Source: Marinilabilia rubra (GTDB lineage Bacteria; Bacteroidota; Bacteroidia; Bacteroidales; Marinilabiliaceae). From it: 64,000 nucleotides of DNA. The translations under genes and the position numbers were made by a program. Shown piece after piece: positions 36,663-45,662 of the stretch. The DNA lies in assembly GCF_003121985.1 (NCBI RefSeq), contig NZ_QEWP01000002.1:372001-436000 (forward strand). The letters are read 5' to 3'. The notes below the pieces were generated by a model. That model was not told where the DNA came from. It worked only from the letters and a program-made list of their open reading frames with translations, and did no database searches. How positions within the stretch are numbered: the stretch's first letter is position 1; the number at the start of each line of letters is the position of its first letter.

Positions 36663-37862
36663 ATGCAAACGACAAAAGATAATATCAACAGTTTAGAATT
36701 AACAGCCCGCCATCTGCTACAAGAGCTAAAGTCTATTTTCTCGGACAGTGGGGCTTTGCTGATTCTCATCGGGGCCATGATCATCTATCCTGTCATCTAT
36801 TCCATTGGTTATTCCAATGAAGTACTCACCGATTTGCCTGTGGGGGTGGTGGATCTTGACCAGAGCTCTCTGAGTCGAAAATACATATCGATGCTTGATG
36901 GAACAAGTGAGGTGGCTGTAACCATAGAACCTGCAAGTCTCAGTGAAGCAGAGCAACTTTTCATGGACAACAAAATTACCGGAGTAATTCTTATCCCCCA
37001 AAACTTTGAAAAGGATATACTAAAAGAACAACCAACGCATGTAGCGGTCTATGCGGATGGCAGTTATTTTCTGAAGTACAAAACACAATATACAGCTGCT
37101 TCCTATGTCAATGCTTATTTTTCAGGAGGCATTTCCATTAAACGGTATATGGCAGAAGGACAGTCATTCAGGCAGGCAGAAATCTCCAACAGCCCCATTG
37201 ATGCACAAACACATATCCTTTATAATCCTTCCTCTTCCTATGGCAGTTTCATAATGCCGGGACTAATCATTCTTATCCTTCAGCAAACCTTGCTGATTGG
37301 AATTGGCATCATGGGCGGATCATTCTCCGAATCGAAAAATACCCCCTTTGTATTAACCCCGGACAAACAAAAAAGAGAGGTTTTGCCACTTATTTTTGGT
37401 AAAGCCGGAGCTTATCTTCTAATTTCTATGATGAATATTGGACTGGCAATCGTGCTGGTCCACCACTGGTTCAGCTTCCCTGACAAGGCTGAAATGACCG
37501 ACGTACTATTATTACTTTTCCCTTTTCTGATCGCAGTGATATTCCTCGGGATCGGATTGTCAACCCTTTTCAAACACCGCGAGTCCTCCATCGTTTTCAT
37601 GATGTTTCTGTCGCCCATCGCTTTGTTCGTTAGCGGAGTCTCCTGGCCGGTATCTGCCATGCCCCAATGGCTGGTGGAACTGTCAAAAATTTTTCCAGCC
37701 ACCACAGCGATACCAGCCTACTTAAGATTAAGAATAATGGGAACAGGTTTATCAGGTATAAAAAGCGAAATATTGTTCCTTTATGCACAGGCGGCTCTGT
37801 ATGGCGCACTTACCATTGTATATTTTTTCTTCAGAATCAGGAAAAGTGCTGCGGCACAATAA
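36663..37862 (+). CDS. ABC-2 type transporter permease 2
   Basis: A 399-residue paralogue of the preceding permease with the same layout: N-terminal helix, periplasmic domain starting LPVGVVDLDQSSLSRKYISM, and five C-terminal helices. The two probably form a heterodimer. The final segment contains SGVSWPVSAMPQWLVELSKI, the common ABC-2 motif before the last helix. It is the last gene of the TetR operon; an ATPase gene is missing and must be supplied from elsewhere or is not used. Low-complexity repeat DNA begins at its stop codon. Confidence 0.9.
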   Translation: MQTTKDNINSLELTARHLLQELKSIFSDSGALLILIGAMIIYPVIYSIGYSNEVLTDLPVGVVDLDQSSLSRKYISMLDGTSEVAVTIEPASLSEAEQLFMDNKITGVILIPQNFEKDILKEQPTHVAVYADGSYFLKYKTQYTAASYVNAYFSGGISIKRYMAEGQSFRQAEISNSPIDAQTHILYNPSSSYGSFIMPGLIILILQQTLLIGIGIMGGSFSESKNTPFVLTPDKQKREVLPLIFGKAGAYLLISMMNIGLAIVLVHHWFSFPDKAEMTDVLLLLFPFLIAVIFLGIGLSTLFKHRESSIVFMMFLSPIALFVSGVSWPVSAMPQWLVELSKIFPATTAIPAYLRLRIMGTGLSGIKSEILFLYAQAALYGALTIVYFFFRIRKSAAAQ

Positions 37863-38065
37863 TGAGCCAGGGAAGGAATGGGAGAATGAAAAAATGAGGG
37901 AATGAGGGAATGAGGGAGTGAGAGAATGAAGGAATGAGGGAATGAAGGAATTTAGGGAATGAGGGAATGAGAGAATGAGTGAATACCATCCATCCTTCCT
38001 GCCTTTCCATCCTTTCACCATCATACCTTTTTCTCCTTGCCCTCTGCTCTATGCTCCTTGCCGCA
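37863..38065. repeat. spacer repeat block R1 (modules A-B-D)
   Basis: About 120 bases of degenerate GGGAATGA units (module A, 37890-37985) end in GAATACC and lead to a pyrimidine stretch with CCATCC/TTTCACC units (module B), then CTTGCCCTCTGCTCTATGCT (module D). The block fills the gap between the convergent ends of permease 2 and FtsX-type permease 4. Related blocks lie at all other spacers of the cluster. Confidence 0.8.
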
Positions 38066-40435
38066 TCATTCATCCCTGAGAGCCTCCACAGGGTTCCGGG
38101 TGGCTGCCCGCCAACTCTGCCAACTCACTGTAAGCAAGGCAATACCCAAAGACAAAAGGCCCGACAAAGCAAAGAGCCACCAACTAATTTCAACCTTGTA
38201 AGCAAAATTTTGAAGCCACCGGTCCATGGTATACCAGGCCACAGGCGTAGCTATTGTAAAAGCCAGAGCCACCCATTTCAGAAAATCTTTATTAAGCAAA
38301 GTCAGAATCTCCATTTCACTAGCTCCATTAACTTTGCGCACACCAATTTCTTTGGTTCGACGTTCCATTACAAAATAGGTCAATCCCAAAAGACCAAAGC
38401 AGGAAAGGAGAATAGAAATAAGCGTGGCATAAAGAAGTATTTTCTGAAACTGACGATCCTTTGCATACAATGCTTCCCACGACTGGTCCAGAAAATGATG
38501 TTCCATCGGAAAGTTTGGAGAAAGCTCCCGCCAGGTTGCTCCAACCTTATTGATGGTTTTTTGGAAATTGGCAAAATTACCGGCATTTATTTTAAGGTAA
38601 AGCACCTCATCACAATCTCCGGAACACATATAAATGGCCGACCGCACAGGAACATGCAAAGACTCAAAGTGGATATCCTCAGCCACTCCAATGATCCTTC
38701 CTTCACCAGGATCAGAAGTGATCATACGGGCATCCCCGATATTTTGAAGGTTATACTGTTGTTTAACCGTCTCATTCAAAACAAGGTCCCACTTCTCTTT
38801 GGAGTGTTCATTAAATCCTTTCCCTTCCGTGAGCTCTATTCCAAAGAAATCGAAAAAATTGGGCGTCACAGCTAATTTTGAAAATGAGATATCGTATTTC
38901 TCCCCTTTATTTATGAACTCCCGTCCCCAGTTTTGATCATTGTGGACAAGTACATTTTCCGAGAAGGTAAAATCAATAATTTCAGGAATATTGTTGAGCT
39001 CATTTTTCAGGGCCTCAATATTCTCACGGACATCATCATTAATATTGAAATAGACTATATTGTCTTTTGCAAATCCTGCATCTTGCTCCTGCATATAACT
39101 GTTTTGCCGGTTAATCAACAAAATGGCTGCTATCAAGGCTATAGATACCGAGAATTGGAATACCAATAATCCATTTCTAAAAAGATTGCTCTTCTTGCCG
39201 GAGACCTGTTTTTTCAACAATAAAGTGGGCGACTTCTTACTAAAAATATATCCGGGAATAACACCTGTTAATATCAACATAACGACCAGCATTCCCAAGG
39301 GTAAAACTACATATTCAGGCTCGAGCATATTCCTCACGGTAAAACCTGAGTTGGTAAGATGATTAATCCAATCGAGAGATGCGATTACCAAAACAACAGA
39401 TACTGCTATGGAAATGACTAAAAGCAGTCCCGATTCAATGGTCACCTGCTGAATTATCCGTCTTCGACTGCTCCCCATTGTCTTAAAAATACCGACATTC
39501 TTATACCTCTTCTCTCTCTGGGCTGTCACCATATTTATGTAATTGATGCAAGCCAGTAACAGAATCAGGACTCCTGTTATCCCGATTATTGAAAGGGTTA
39601 GTGGATCCCCATGCTTCAACATAGTCAATTCAGGCAAATGAAAATAAACCCGATTAAAAGGAAACAAACTAAAACTGATCTCCTTTTTAAAGTCATCAGG
39701 TACTTTATCTAAAGAAATATTTTCAAGTTTATTACTCACATACCTGACAGAGGCATTGTTGTTAATACGGACAAACCCTTTGTAATTCTGAGTTCCCCAA
39801 TGTTGCATATTGTCGACATACCAATCAATTTTATAGTTTGTCTGGAATGATAAAACTACATCAAAGTCCCAGGAAGAATTCTGAGGAAAATCCTCAATTA
39901 CGGCACCCACTTCAACCTCTTCATTTTGCAGATAAGTAGCATTATAGGTTACAGTTTTCCCTACCGGATTTTCATCGCCAAATATCCTTTGCGATAACGA
40001 ACGGGTGAGAACCACTTTATTGGTGGAGTTTATCGCCTTCCCGGGATCGCCCCATACGGGCTCAAACTGAAAGACCCTGAAGAAACAGGAATCGGCTGTG
40101 AGCATTTTATTCACCTTAAAACTTTGATTGTCTCTTTCCAAAAAGATCTGAGGGGACCAATCCACCGTGCAATAAGTTACCTTATCCACTTCAGGAATCT
40201 CATCCTTAACAAGATTCACCATATTCTGGGACAGATAGGTGCTGTTATTATTGGTTAGGCAATAAACATCCTCCACTTGAGGGATAAACTGGTCGGTGCT
40301 CTGCTCTTTCATGACAAATATAAAAATGAGCAAACTTACCGTCACCCCTACAGTGAGACCGGTTAGATTAAGGATACTGACTGTCTTGTTTTTCAGCAAA
40401 CTCCTGAATGCCAGCTTTGCATTTTTGATAATCAT
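38066..40435 (-). CDS. MacB/FtsX-type ABC permease, copy 4 (most distal)
   Basis: A 789-residue permease. An N-terminal helix (about 21-43) precedes a periplasmic MacB-PCD domain and three helices near 285-405. A second FtsX half follows, with a linker helix, a second periplasmic domain, and helices near 670-780. Family motifs are MERRTKEIGVRKVNGASEME and the C-terminal SWQSWRAATRNPVEALRDE. It is the last of four tandem paralogues downstream of the adaptor and ATPase. Such large permeases either move lipoproteins or peptides from the periplasm to the TolC channel or transmit mechanical force. Confidence 0.92.
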   Translation of the reverse strand: MIIKNAKLAFRSLLKNKTVSILNLTGLTVGVTVSLLIFIFVMKEQSTDQFIPQVEDVYCLTNNNSTYLSQNMVNLVKDEIPEVDKVTYCTVDWSPQIFLERDNQSFKVNKMLTADSCFFRVFQFEPVWGDPGKAINSTNKVVLTRSLSQRIFGDENPVGKTVTYNATYLQNEEVEVGAVIEDFPQNSSWDFDVVLSFQTNYKIDWYVDNMQHWGTQNYKGFVRINNNASVRYVSNKLENISLDKVPDDFKKEISFSLFPFNRVYFHLPELTMLKHGDPLTLSIIGITGVLILLLACINYINMVTAQREKRYKNVGIFKTMGSSRRRIIQQVTIESGLLLVISIAVSVVLVIASLDWINHLTNSGFTVRNMLEPEYVVLPLGMLVVMLILTGVIPGYIFSKKSPTLLLKKQVSGKKSNLFRNGLLVFQFSVSIALIAAILLINRQNSYMQEQDAGFAKDNIVYFNINDDVRENIEALKNELNNIPEIIDFTFSENVLVHNDQNWGREFINKGEKYDISFSKLAVTPNFFDFFGIELTEGKGFNEHSKEKWDLVLNETVKQQYNLQNIGDARMITSDPGEGRIIGVAEDIHFESLHVPVRSAIYMCSGDCDEVLYLKINAGNFANFQKTINKVGATWRELSPNFPMEHHFLDQSWEALYAKDRQFQKILLYATLISILLSCFGLLGLTYFVMERRTKEIGVRKVNGASEMEILTLLNKDFLKWVALAFTIATPVAWYTMDRWLQNFAYKVEISWWLFALSGLLSLGIALLTVSWQSWRAATRNPVEALRDE

Positions 40436-40482
40436 CTTTTCGGTTTATTGTAGAAATAATTTGTATTTACCTGGTGAAAGCG

Positions 40483-40564
40483 AGGAACTAATGAGGGATT
40501 GAGAGAATGGATGAATGAATGAGGAATACCTTTCTACCCTTCTATCATTCACCCTCCCCTCTGC
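40483..40564. repeat. spacer repeat block R2 (modules A-B-D)
   Basis: A short block: AATGAGGGATTGAGAGAATG (module A) to GAATACC, then TTTCTACCCTTCTATC (B) and CTCCCCTCTGCTCACTC (D). It separates permease copies 4 and 3. Confidence 0.75.
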
Positions 40565-42913
40565 TCACTCATCCCGCAATACCTCTGCCGGGTTTCTGGT
40601 AGCCGCCTTCCAGCTTTGCCAACTCACGGCCAAAAGAGCCATAACCAGAGCCAAAATCCCGGACAAGGCAAAAATCCACCAATTCAAGGTTGTGCGATAA
40701 GCAAAATTTTCAAGCCACCTGTTTACAGCCAGCCATCCCAGAGGAGCAGCAATCACAAAAGCTATTAATACCCACTTCAAAAAATCCCTGTTCAACATGG
40801 TCATTACTTCAGTGATTGTAGCCCCGTTTACTTTTCGAACACCTATCTCTTTGGTTTTGTAAAGACTGATAAATATTGAAAGCCCCACAATCCCCAAAAT
40901 GGAGACAATAATGGACAAAAAGCTAAAGGCAATGATGAATCCGGCCTGACGGCTTTCGTTGCGATATAATGCTTCCATGTGTTCATCCAGAAAGAAATAT
41001 CTGAAGGGTAGTTCGGGGCTCAACTCCCGGTAAACCGTTCTTACATCTGAAAGAGCCTCTTTAACATTGGTCGCGGAAAATTTCACACTCACATTTCCAA
41101 AATAACGTGGATTTTCGTTGTACCAAAAAACAAACGGTTCCACATTTTCCCTTAATGATACATAATTGAAGTCCTTTAGAATTCCCACCAATACCCCATT
41201 ATTCACTTCTGTGCCTAAGTTCCAGCCATACTTTTGGGCTGCAGCTTCATTGCAGATAATATTGTTCAGATCTCCTTCGCCCTCTCTGAAAAATCTTCCC
41301 TCTTTCAACTGAAAATCCATCATTGGGATATAGGATTCATCAACTGCCCAGTACCAAACCTGGCAGCGCTGGCCATCCACAACGAAGGAATTCATCTCCT
41401 TGGCATAACCGGGAACAGCCCTTGAAAAAGCTACTTCTTTGATGTTAGGGGATTCCAGTAAGCGTTCTTCAAAATGGTTGTATTTATCGCGCAGATCCTG
41501 ATTCATGCGTACCACCAACGTATTGTCTTTATTGTATCCCAGGTAACTGCCTTCCATGAATTTCACCTGTTTGATAACCCCTGCCGAGGCTATAATCAGT
41601 GCAATGGTAGCGGCGAACTGAGTGACTGTCAGGACGGCTCTTAAAGTTCCTTTTTGTCGGCCATTGAACCTCTTCAGGGAAATGATGGGCTTATGAGTGG
41701 TTATTTGCCAGGACTGATAAGCACCGGCTGCAACAGCAAACAAAACAATAGACAAGCCAAGTGCCCCAAAAAGCCAGAAATCCTCAAAAAAAGGTAAGCT
41801 AAAGCCCAGCAAAGTTGGGGAGAATTCATGGATCAGATAAAAAGCAAGCAGTGTGGCCAAGAGGAAGGAAGTTCCAAATATTATCAAGCTTTCCAATATA
41901 ATGTTTTTGCTGACATTAAAACGACTTCCTCCAAGAATCCTGAATATACTTACACTTTTTATACGCTGAGGAATTGAAGCCGTAGAAAGGTTAATGTAGT
42001 TAATGAGTGCCACAATAACAATTAATATTCCCACCAGAAAAAGGGCATCCACAAATGTTTTATTGTTAGAAGAGAAAAGGGGTGTCTCAGCTACTCCCGT
42101 CGTAAAATGCAGTTCGCCCAAAGGCCGTAGCACCAATTGCACAGATTCTCCCTCATTCAAAAACTTGTTATATTTCTCAATACTTGCCGATTGTTGATTA
42201 ATCTTATGCTGCAAACCCTCTGCATCGGTACCCGGTTTTACACGGATAAACGTGGGATAATTAACAATACTCCAGGTTTGTGCCCGCTGAATATGGTGAC
42301 TACTTTCACGCAATCTTAAAATTATTGAAGCCTGAACAACCGAGTTCTGAGGCAGATCTTCATAAACACCGGTAACAGTAAAATACTCATCTCCATGCTT
42401 TAACTGCTTACCTGTTACATTGGTTTCACCCCAGGCTTTTTGGGCAAAACTCTGAGAAATGATACCAGTTCCCGGCTGAGACAAGGCATCTGGTCCTTCT
42501 CCCTCTAAAAAATTGAATGTAAAAATGTCTGATAAATTTTCATCACCATAGGCGTAAACCTCAAGTCCATCGGCCTTCCCTCTCTCTGTCTCCCATTGAA
42601 AGAAACCTTCTTCCCAGCTTCCCCATGGCATATAAATGGTTGAGGTCTCAATTTCCGGAAATTCATTGGTTATGGTTTCTCCCGTGGGCCCCATCAGATA
42701 TACCGAGGTCTTATCCTGCCGTGGCTGTTTTACCTCCACCCTGTAAATATCCGAAAAGTGCTCATTGTAAGTATCGTATTGGTACTCGTGCCAGACATAC
42801 AGCATAATGAGTATAAAAGCCGTGAAAGCACTCACCAACCCTGTTAAATTCAGAATGGTCGTAAGCTTCGATTTTTTCAGGTTGATAAAAACCAGTTTTA
42901 GTTGGGTGTTCAT
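40565..42913 (-). CDS. MacB/FtsX-type ABC permease, copy 3
   Basis: A 782-residue paralogue with the same two-part layout. It begins MNTQLKLVFINLKKSKLTTI, with the first helix near residues 19-42 and helices near 285-400. The last part contains SLYKTKEIGVRKVNGATITE and ends SWQSWKAATRNPAEVLRDE. It differs from copy 4 over much of the periplasmic part, so the copies are old duplicates rather than recent ones. The same DNA strand, order and flanking repeats suggest one operon with the other three. Confidence 0.92.
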   Translation of the reverse strand: MNTQLKLVFINLKKSKLTTILNLTGLVSAFTAFILIMLYVWHEYQYDTYNEHFSDIYRVEVKQPRQDKTSVYLMGPTGETITNEFPEIETSTIYMPWGSWEEGFFQWETERGKADGLEVYAYGDENLSDIFTFNFLEGEGPDALSQPGTGIISQSFAQKAWGETNVTGKQLKHGDEYFTVTGVYEDLPQNSVVQASIILRLRESSHHIQRAQTWSIVNYPTFIRVKPGTDAEGLQHKINQQSASIEKYNKFLNEGESVQLVLRPLGELHFTTGVAETPLFSSNNKTFVDALFLVGILIVIVALINYINLSTASIPQRIKSVSIFRILGGSRFNVSKNIILESLIIFGTSFLLATLLAFYLIHEFSPTLLGFSLPFFEDFWLFGALGLSIVLFAVAAGAYQSWQITTHKPIISLKRFNGRQKGTLRAVLTVTQFAATIALIIASAGVIKQVKFMEGSYLGYNKDNTLVVRMNQDLRDKYNHFEERLLESPNIKEVAFSRAVPGYAKEMNSFVVDGQRCQVWYWAVDESYIPMMDFQLKEGRFFREGEGDLNNIICNEAAAQKYGWNLGTEVNNGVLVGILKDFNYVSLRENVEPFVFWYNENPRYFGNVSVKFSATNVKEALSDVRTVYRELSPELPFRYFFLDEHMEALYRNESRQAGFIIAFSFLSIIVSILGIVGLSIFISLYKTKEIGVRKVNGATITEVMTMLNRDFLKWVLIAFVIAAPLGWLAVNRWLENFAYRTTLNWWIFALSGILALVMALLAVSWQSWKAATRNPAEVLRDE

Positions 42914-42962
42914 TTATTAGAATATTTGATGTTTAGATTTTAGAGTTTAGATTCATTCTTAA

Positions 42963-43058
42963 CCATGCTCTCTGACAATTAGAGAATGAGGGAATGAATG
43001 AGGGAATGAATGAATGAGGGAATACCATTTCACCATTCAACCTTCCAACCCTTTCTCC
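42963..43058. repeat. spacer repeat block R3 (modules D-A-B)
   Basis: CCATGCTCTCTGACA (module D) is followed by GAATGAGGGAATGAATGAG units (A), the junction GGAATACC and CATTTCACCATTCAACC (B). It separates permease copies 3 and 2. Confidence 0.8.
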
Positions 43059-45419
43059 TCACTCATCCCGCAATGCCTCTACCGGATTCCGGGTTGCCGC
43101 TCTCCAGCTGTTCCAGCTTACTGTGACAACCGCTATGGTAAATACGATAAGCCCGGTGATGGCAAAAATCCACCAACTCACGCTTGTGTGATAGGCAAAA
43201 TTTTTCAGCCATGCACTCATACCCCACAACGCAAATGGAACGGCCAGAACAAACGAAACAGCCACCCACTTCAGTAATCCCTTATTCAGCAAAAAAACTA
43301 CCTGGGAAACAAGGGCACCATTCACTTTCCGGATACCTATCTCTTTGGTGCGGCGCCTAACCGTGTAACTTGAATACGCGAATAATCCGGTTACGGCAAT
43401 CAGCACGGTGATGATGGCAAACCAACCTGTTACTGTTAGCAATCGCTCCTCAGAAGCATACTGCTCTTTTAACTGATCATCCAGAAAAACAGGCTCAAAA
43501 GCCGGTCCCGGATAGATGCCTGAGAAGGTCTCTTCAATACCGCTCATTACTTCCAAACCTCTCCCTGCTTCATATTTCACCAATAAGAACCGATTGTAGT
43601 GTTCCTGCGGATTTTGCACAAAAAAGGCAAAGTTGCCTATTCCTGAATAGAGCGAATTATAATGAAAATCCTCAACAACCCCGCTCACGAAAAAGTCTAT
43701 CTTCTCAGGCGAATCATTACCCGATTCCGGGAAATTGCCTGCAACAATGTCTTCGTGAGAATAAGATTTGAGAAGCGCCTTATAAAACGATTCATTAATA
43801 AAAATGGAAAAGTCCTGGTTGTCTTTAAAAACCTCTTTCACCTCAATATCCAATGTTTGGATGGCGTCAGGATCCACCATTGCAAATTTGAAGGGGTAGC
43901 TTTGATTCCCCAGTTCGAGGTTCAGATCCTGGAGACGAAAACCCGGGTAATGCTGAGCAGTTGCAGCACTCGTAATCCCCGGAAGCTTCAGGATCTCTTC
44001 TTTCAGCACATTGATTTTTTCATTTCGGGGGCCCGAAACCCTCACAACCGCAATATTCTCAGGATTGAAGCCAAGGTCTTTGTTCTGAATAAAATTGATT
44101 TGCTTGTTCAGCAACAACCCAAAAGCAATTAAACCTGCCACTATGGTAAACTGAAACAACAAAAGAGGGACAGAGCTTTTCATTCCCACAGCGGAAAGTG
44201 GCTTTACCTTTTTAAATACATTTCGTAAATCACTCAATCCGGCTACCAGTACAACCAATGAAGATAAAGCCAGCAAAAGTACCCAAAAACCTGCATCTCC
44301 AAAGTTGATCGACCAGCCTACAAAAAGGTTGTTAATTATATCGGGCGATAAACGGATAAATATAATGGCCAGAATGGCTCCAATAAGCACCAGTATGGTT
44401 ACCCGCCACAGGTGATATAAACATATCCGGAAACGTGAGCTGCCCAGAATCTGCATAATGCGCGATTGTTTCTGATTGGTTTCCCTAATAGTCACATCCA
44501 TCACCAGAAAATTGAACAATGCGGTAAGAAACAAAAGAACACCCACTATCAACAAAATATTCAGGTGCGATTGCCGAACTGCAGGAGAAATATCCCGGAT
44601 AAGTCCCGGAGTAAAGTGAACTTCGCTCAGCGGTTGCAACCTGGACTCAAAAGCTTCCATCGGCGGTCCGTGAGCATCCCCAATCAAAGGTTTCAGTAAA
44701 GAGTTGAGTTTACTGGTAAGGACAACCTTATCCGCATTATCATAAAGTTTAAGATAAACGTAAGCACCATACACCTTCATGTGATCTATATGATTCAGCG
44801 TTTGCTCGTAATGCCCGTATTTCGAAAAAACGAGGTCGTACCGCAAATGAGAATTGTCCTGATCCTCGCTGATGACTCCTACCACCCGGCAACTTCTGTT
44901 CTGATTCTGATCCTGCGCATTGTATTGCACTTCTACCATTTGGCCCACCGGATCTTCGTCACCAAACAAATTTCTTGCTGCCCCTTCGCTTAATAATACC
45001 GTATTTGGCTCATCTAAAGCAGAAACATTCCCGGATTTCAGATGAATACCAAAGAACTTAATGAAACGACTATCCGCGTAAACAGGGTCTTTGATTCTAA
45101 CCTTTTGATCACCACTCAGCAGGTCAAACTGCTCATCGTTTTTATAGAAAGTACTATACGACTCAATTTCTGGCTGGTCTTGCAGTGCTTGATCATAGGC
45201 TGAAAAAGTAGAAGCCCAGTAAGTTCCTTTGTCAATTCTGGTGTTAATACGGTAAACCCTGCCGTAACCATCCACCTGCTTATCGTATGAATGGTGATAC
45301 CCCACAAACGAAATAATCACCAGGGCCACAGCCATAGCCACCGTCAAACCCACAAGGTTGACCGTTACAAAGAACTTGTCTTTCAGCAAGTGGCGAATGG
45401 CTAATTTTAAGTTTATCAT
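43059..45419 (-). CDS. MacB/FtsX-type ABC permease, copy 2
   Basis: A 786-residue paralogue starting MINLKLAIRHLLKDKFFVTV, with the first helix near 19-42. The middle helices lie near 285-405 (QSHLNILLIVGVLLFLTALF). The final part has TVRRRTKEIGIRKVNGALVS and ends SWNSWRAATRNPVEALRDE. Note that DRVYRINTRIDKGTYWASTF in the first periplasmic part marks the MacB-PCD domain. The stop codon lies in the same arrangement as in the other copies, directly against a repeat block. Confidence 0.92.
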   Translation of the reverse strand: MINLKLAIRHLLKDKFFVTVNLVGLTVAMAVALVIISFVGYHHSYDKQVDGYGRVYRINTRIDKGTYWASTFSAYDQALQDQPEIESYSTFYKNDEQFDLLSGDQKVRIKDPVYADSRFIKFFGIHLKSGNVSALDEPNTVLLSEGAARNLFGDEDPVGQMVEVQYNAQDQNQNRSCRVVGVISEDQDNSHLRYDLVFSKYGHYEQTLNHIDHMKVYGAYVYLKLYDNADKVVLTSKLNSLLKPLIGDAHGPPMEAFESRLQPLSEVHFTPGLIRDISPAVRQSHLNILLIVGVLLFLTALFNFLVMDVTIRETNQKQSRIMQILGSSRFRICLYHLWRVTILVLIGAILAIIFIRLSPDIINNLFVGWSINFGDAGFWVLLLALSSLVVLVAGLSDLRNVFKKVKPLSAVGMKSSVPLLLFQFTIVAGLIAFGLLLNKQINFIQNKDLGFNPENIAVVRVSGPRNEKINVLKEEILKLPGITSAATAQHYPGFRLQDLNLELGNQSYPFKFAMVDPDAIQTLDIEVKEVFKDNQDFSIFINESFYKALLKSYSHEDIVAGNFPESGNDSPEKIDFFVSGVVEDFHYNSLYSGIGNFAFFVQNPQEHYNRFLLVKYEAGRGLEVMSGIEETFSGIYPGPAFEPVFLDDQLKEQYASEERLLTVTGWFAIITVLIAVTGLFAYSSYTVRRRTKEIGIRKVNGALVSQVVFLLNKGLLKWVAVSFVLAVPFALWGMSAWLKNFAYHTSVSWWIFAITGLIVFTIAVVTVSWNSWRAATRNPVEALRDE

Positions 45420-45435
45420 TGGCGTTTGTTTAAGT

Positions 45436-45662
45436 AATGAGGGAATGAGGGATTGAGAGAATGAGGGAATGAATGAGGGGATGAATGAATGGTGACCCGC
45501 TCTGCTCTATGCCCCATGCTCTCTGCTAATGAGAGAATGAAAGATTGAGGGAATGATAGAATACCATTTCACCTTTCTACCATTCCACCCACCCTCAACT
45601 GATGAGCTGGCGAACTGGTGTGCTGATGAGCAAACTCTCTCCATGCTCCTTGCCCCAATCTC
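45436..45662. repeat. spacer repeat block R4 (modules A-D-A-B-C-D)
   Basis: The block reads in order: AATGAGGGAATGAGGGATTG (A), GCTCTATGCCCCATGCTCTC (D), AATGAGAGAATGAAAGATTG (A), GAATACC, ATTTCACCTTTCTACCATTC (B), CTGATGAGCTGGCGAACTGG (C), and CTCCATGCTCCTTGCCCC (D). It separates copies 2 and 1 and shows almost two rounds of the module cycle. Confidence 0.85.

Noticed and set aside
37979-38875. 298-codon plus-strand frame opposite permease copy 4
   Set aside because: It runs antisense to a well-supported permease and begins in a low-complexity repeat block; the composition (Pro, Lys, Ser-rich) shows no family.
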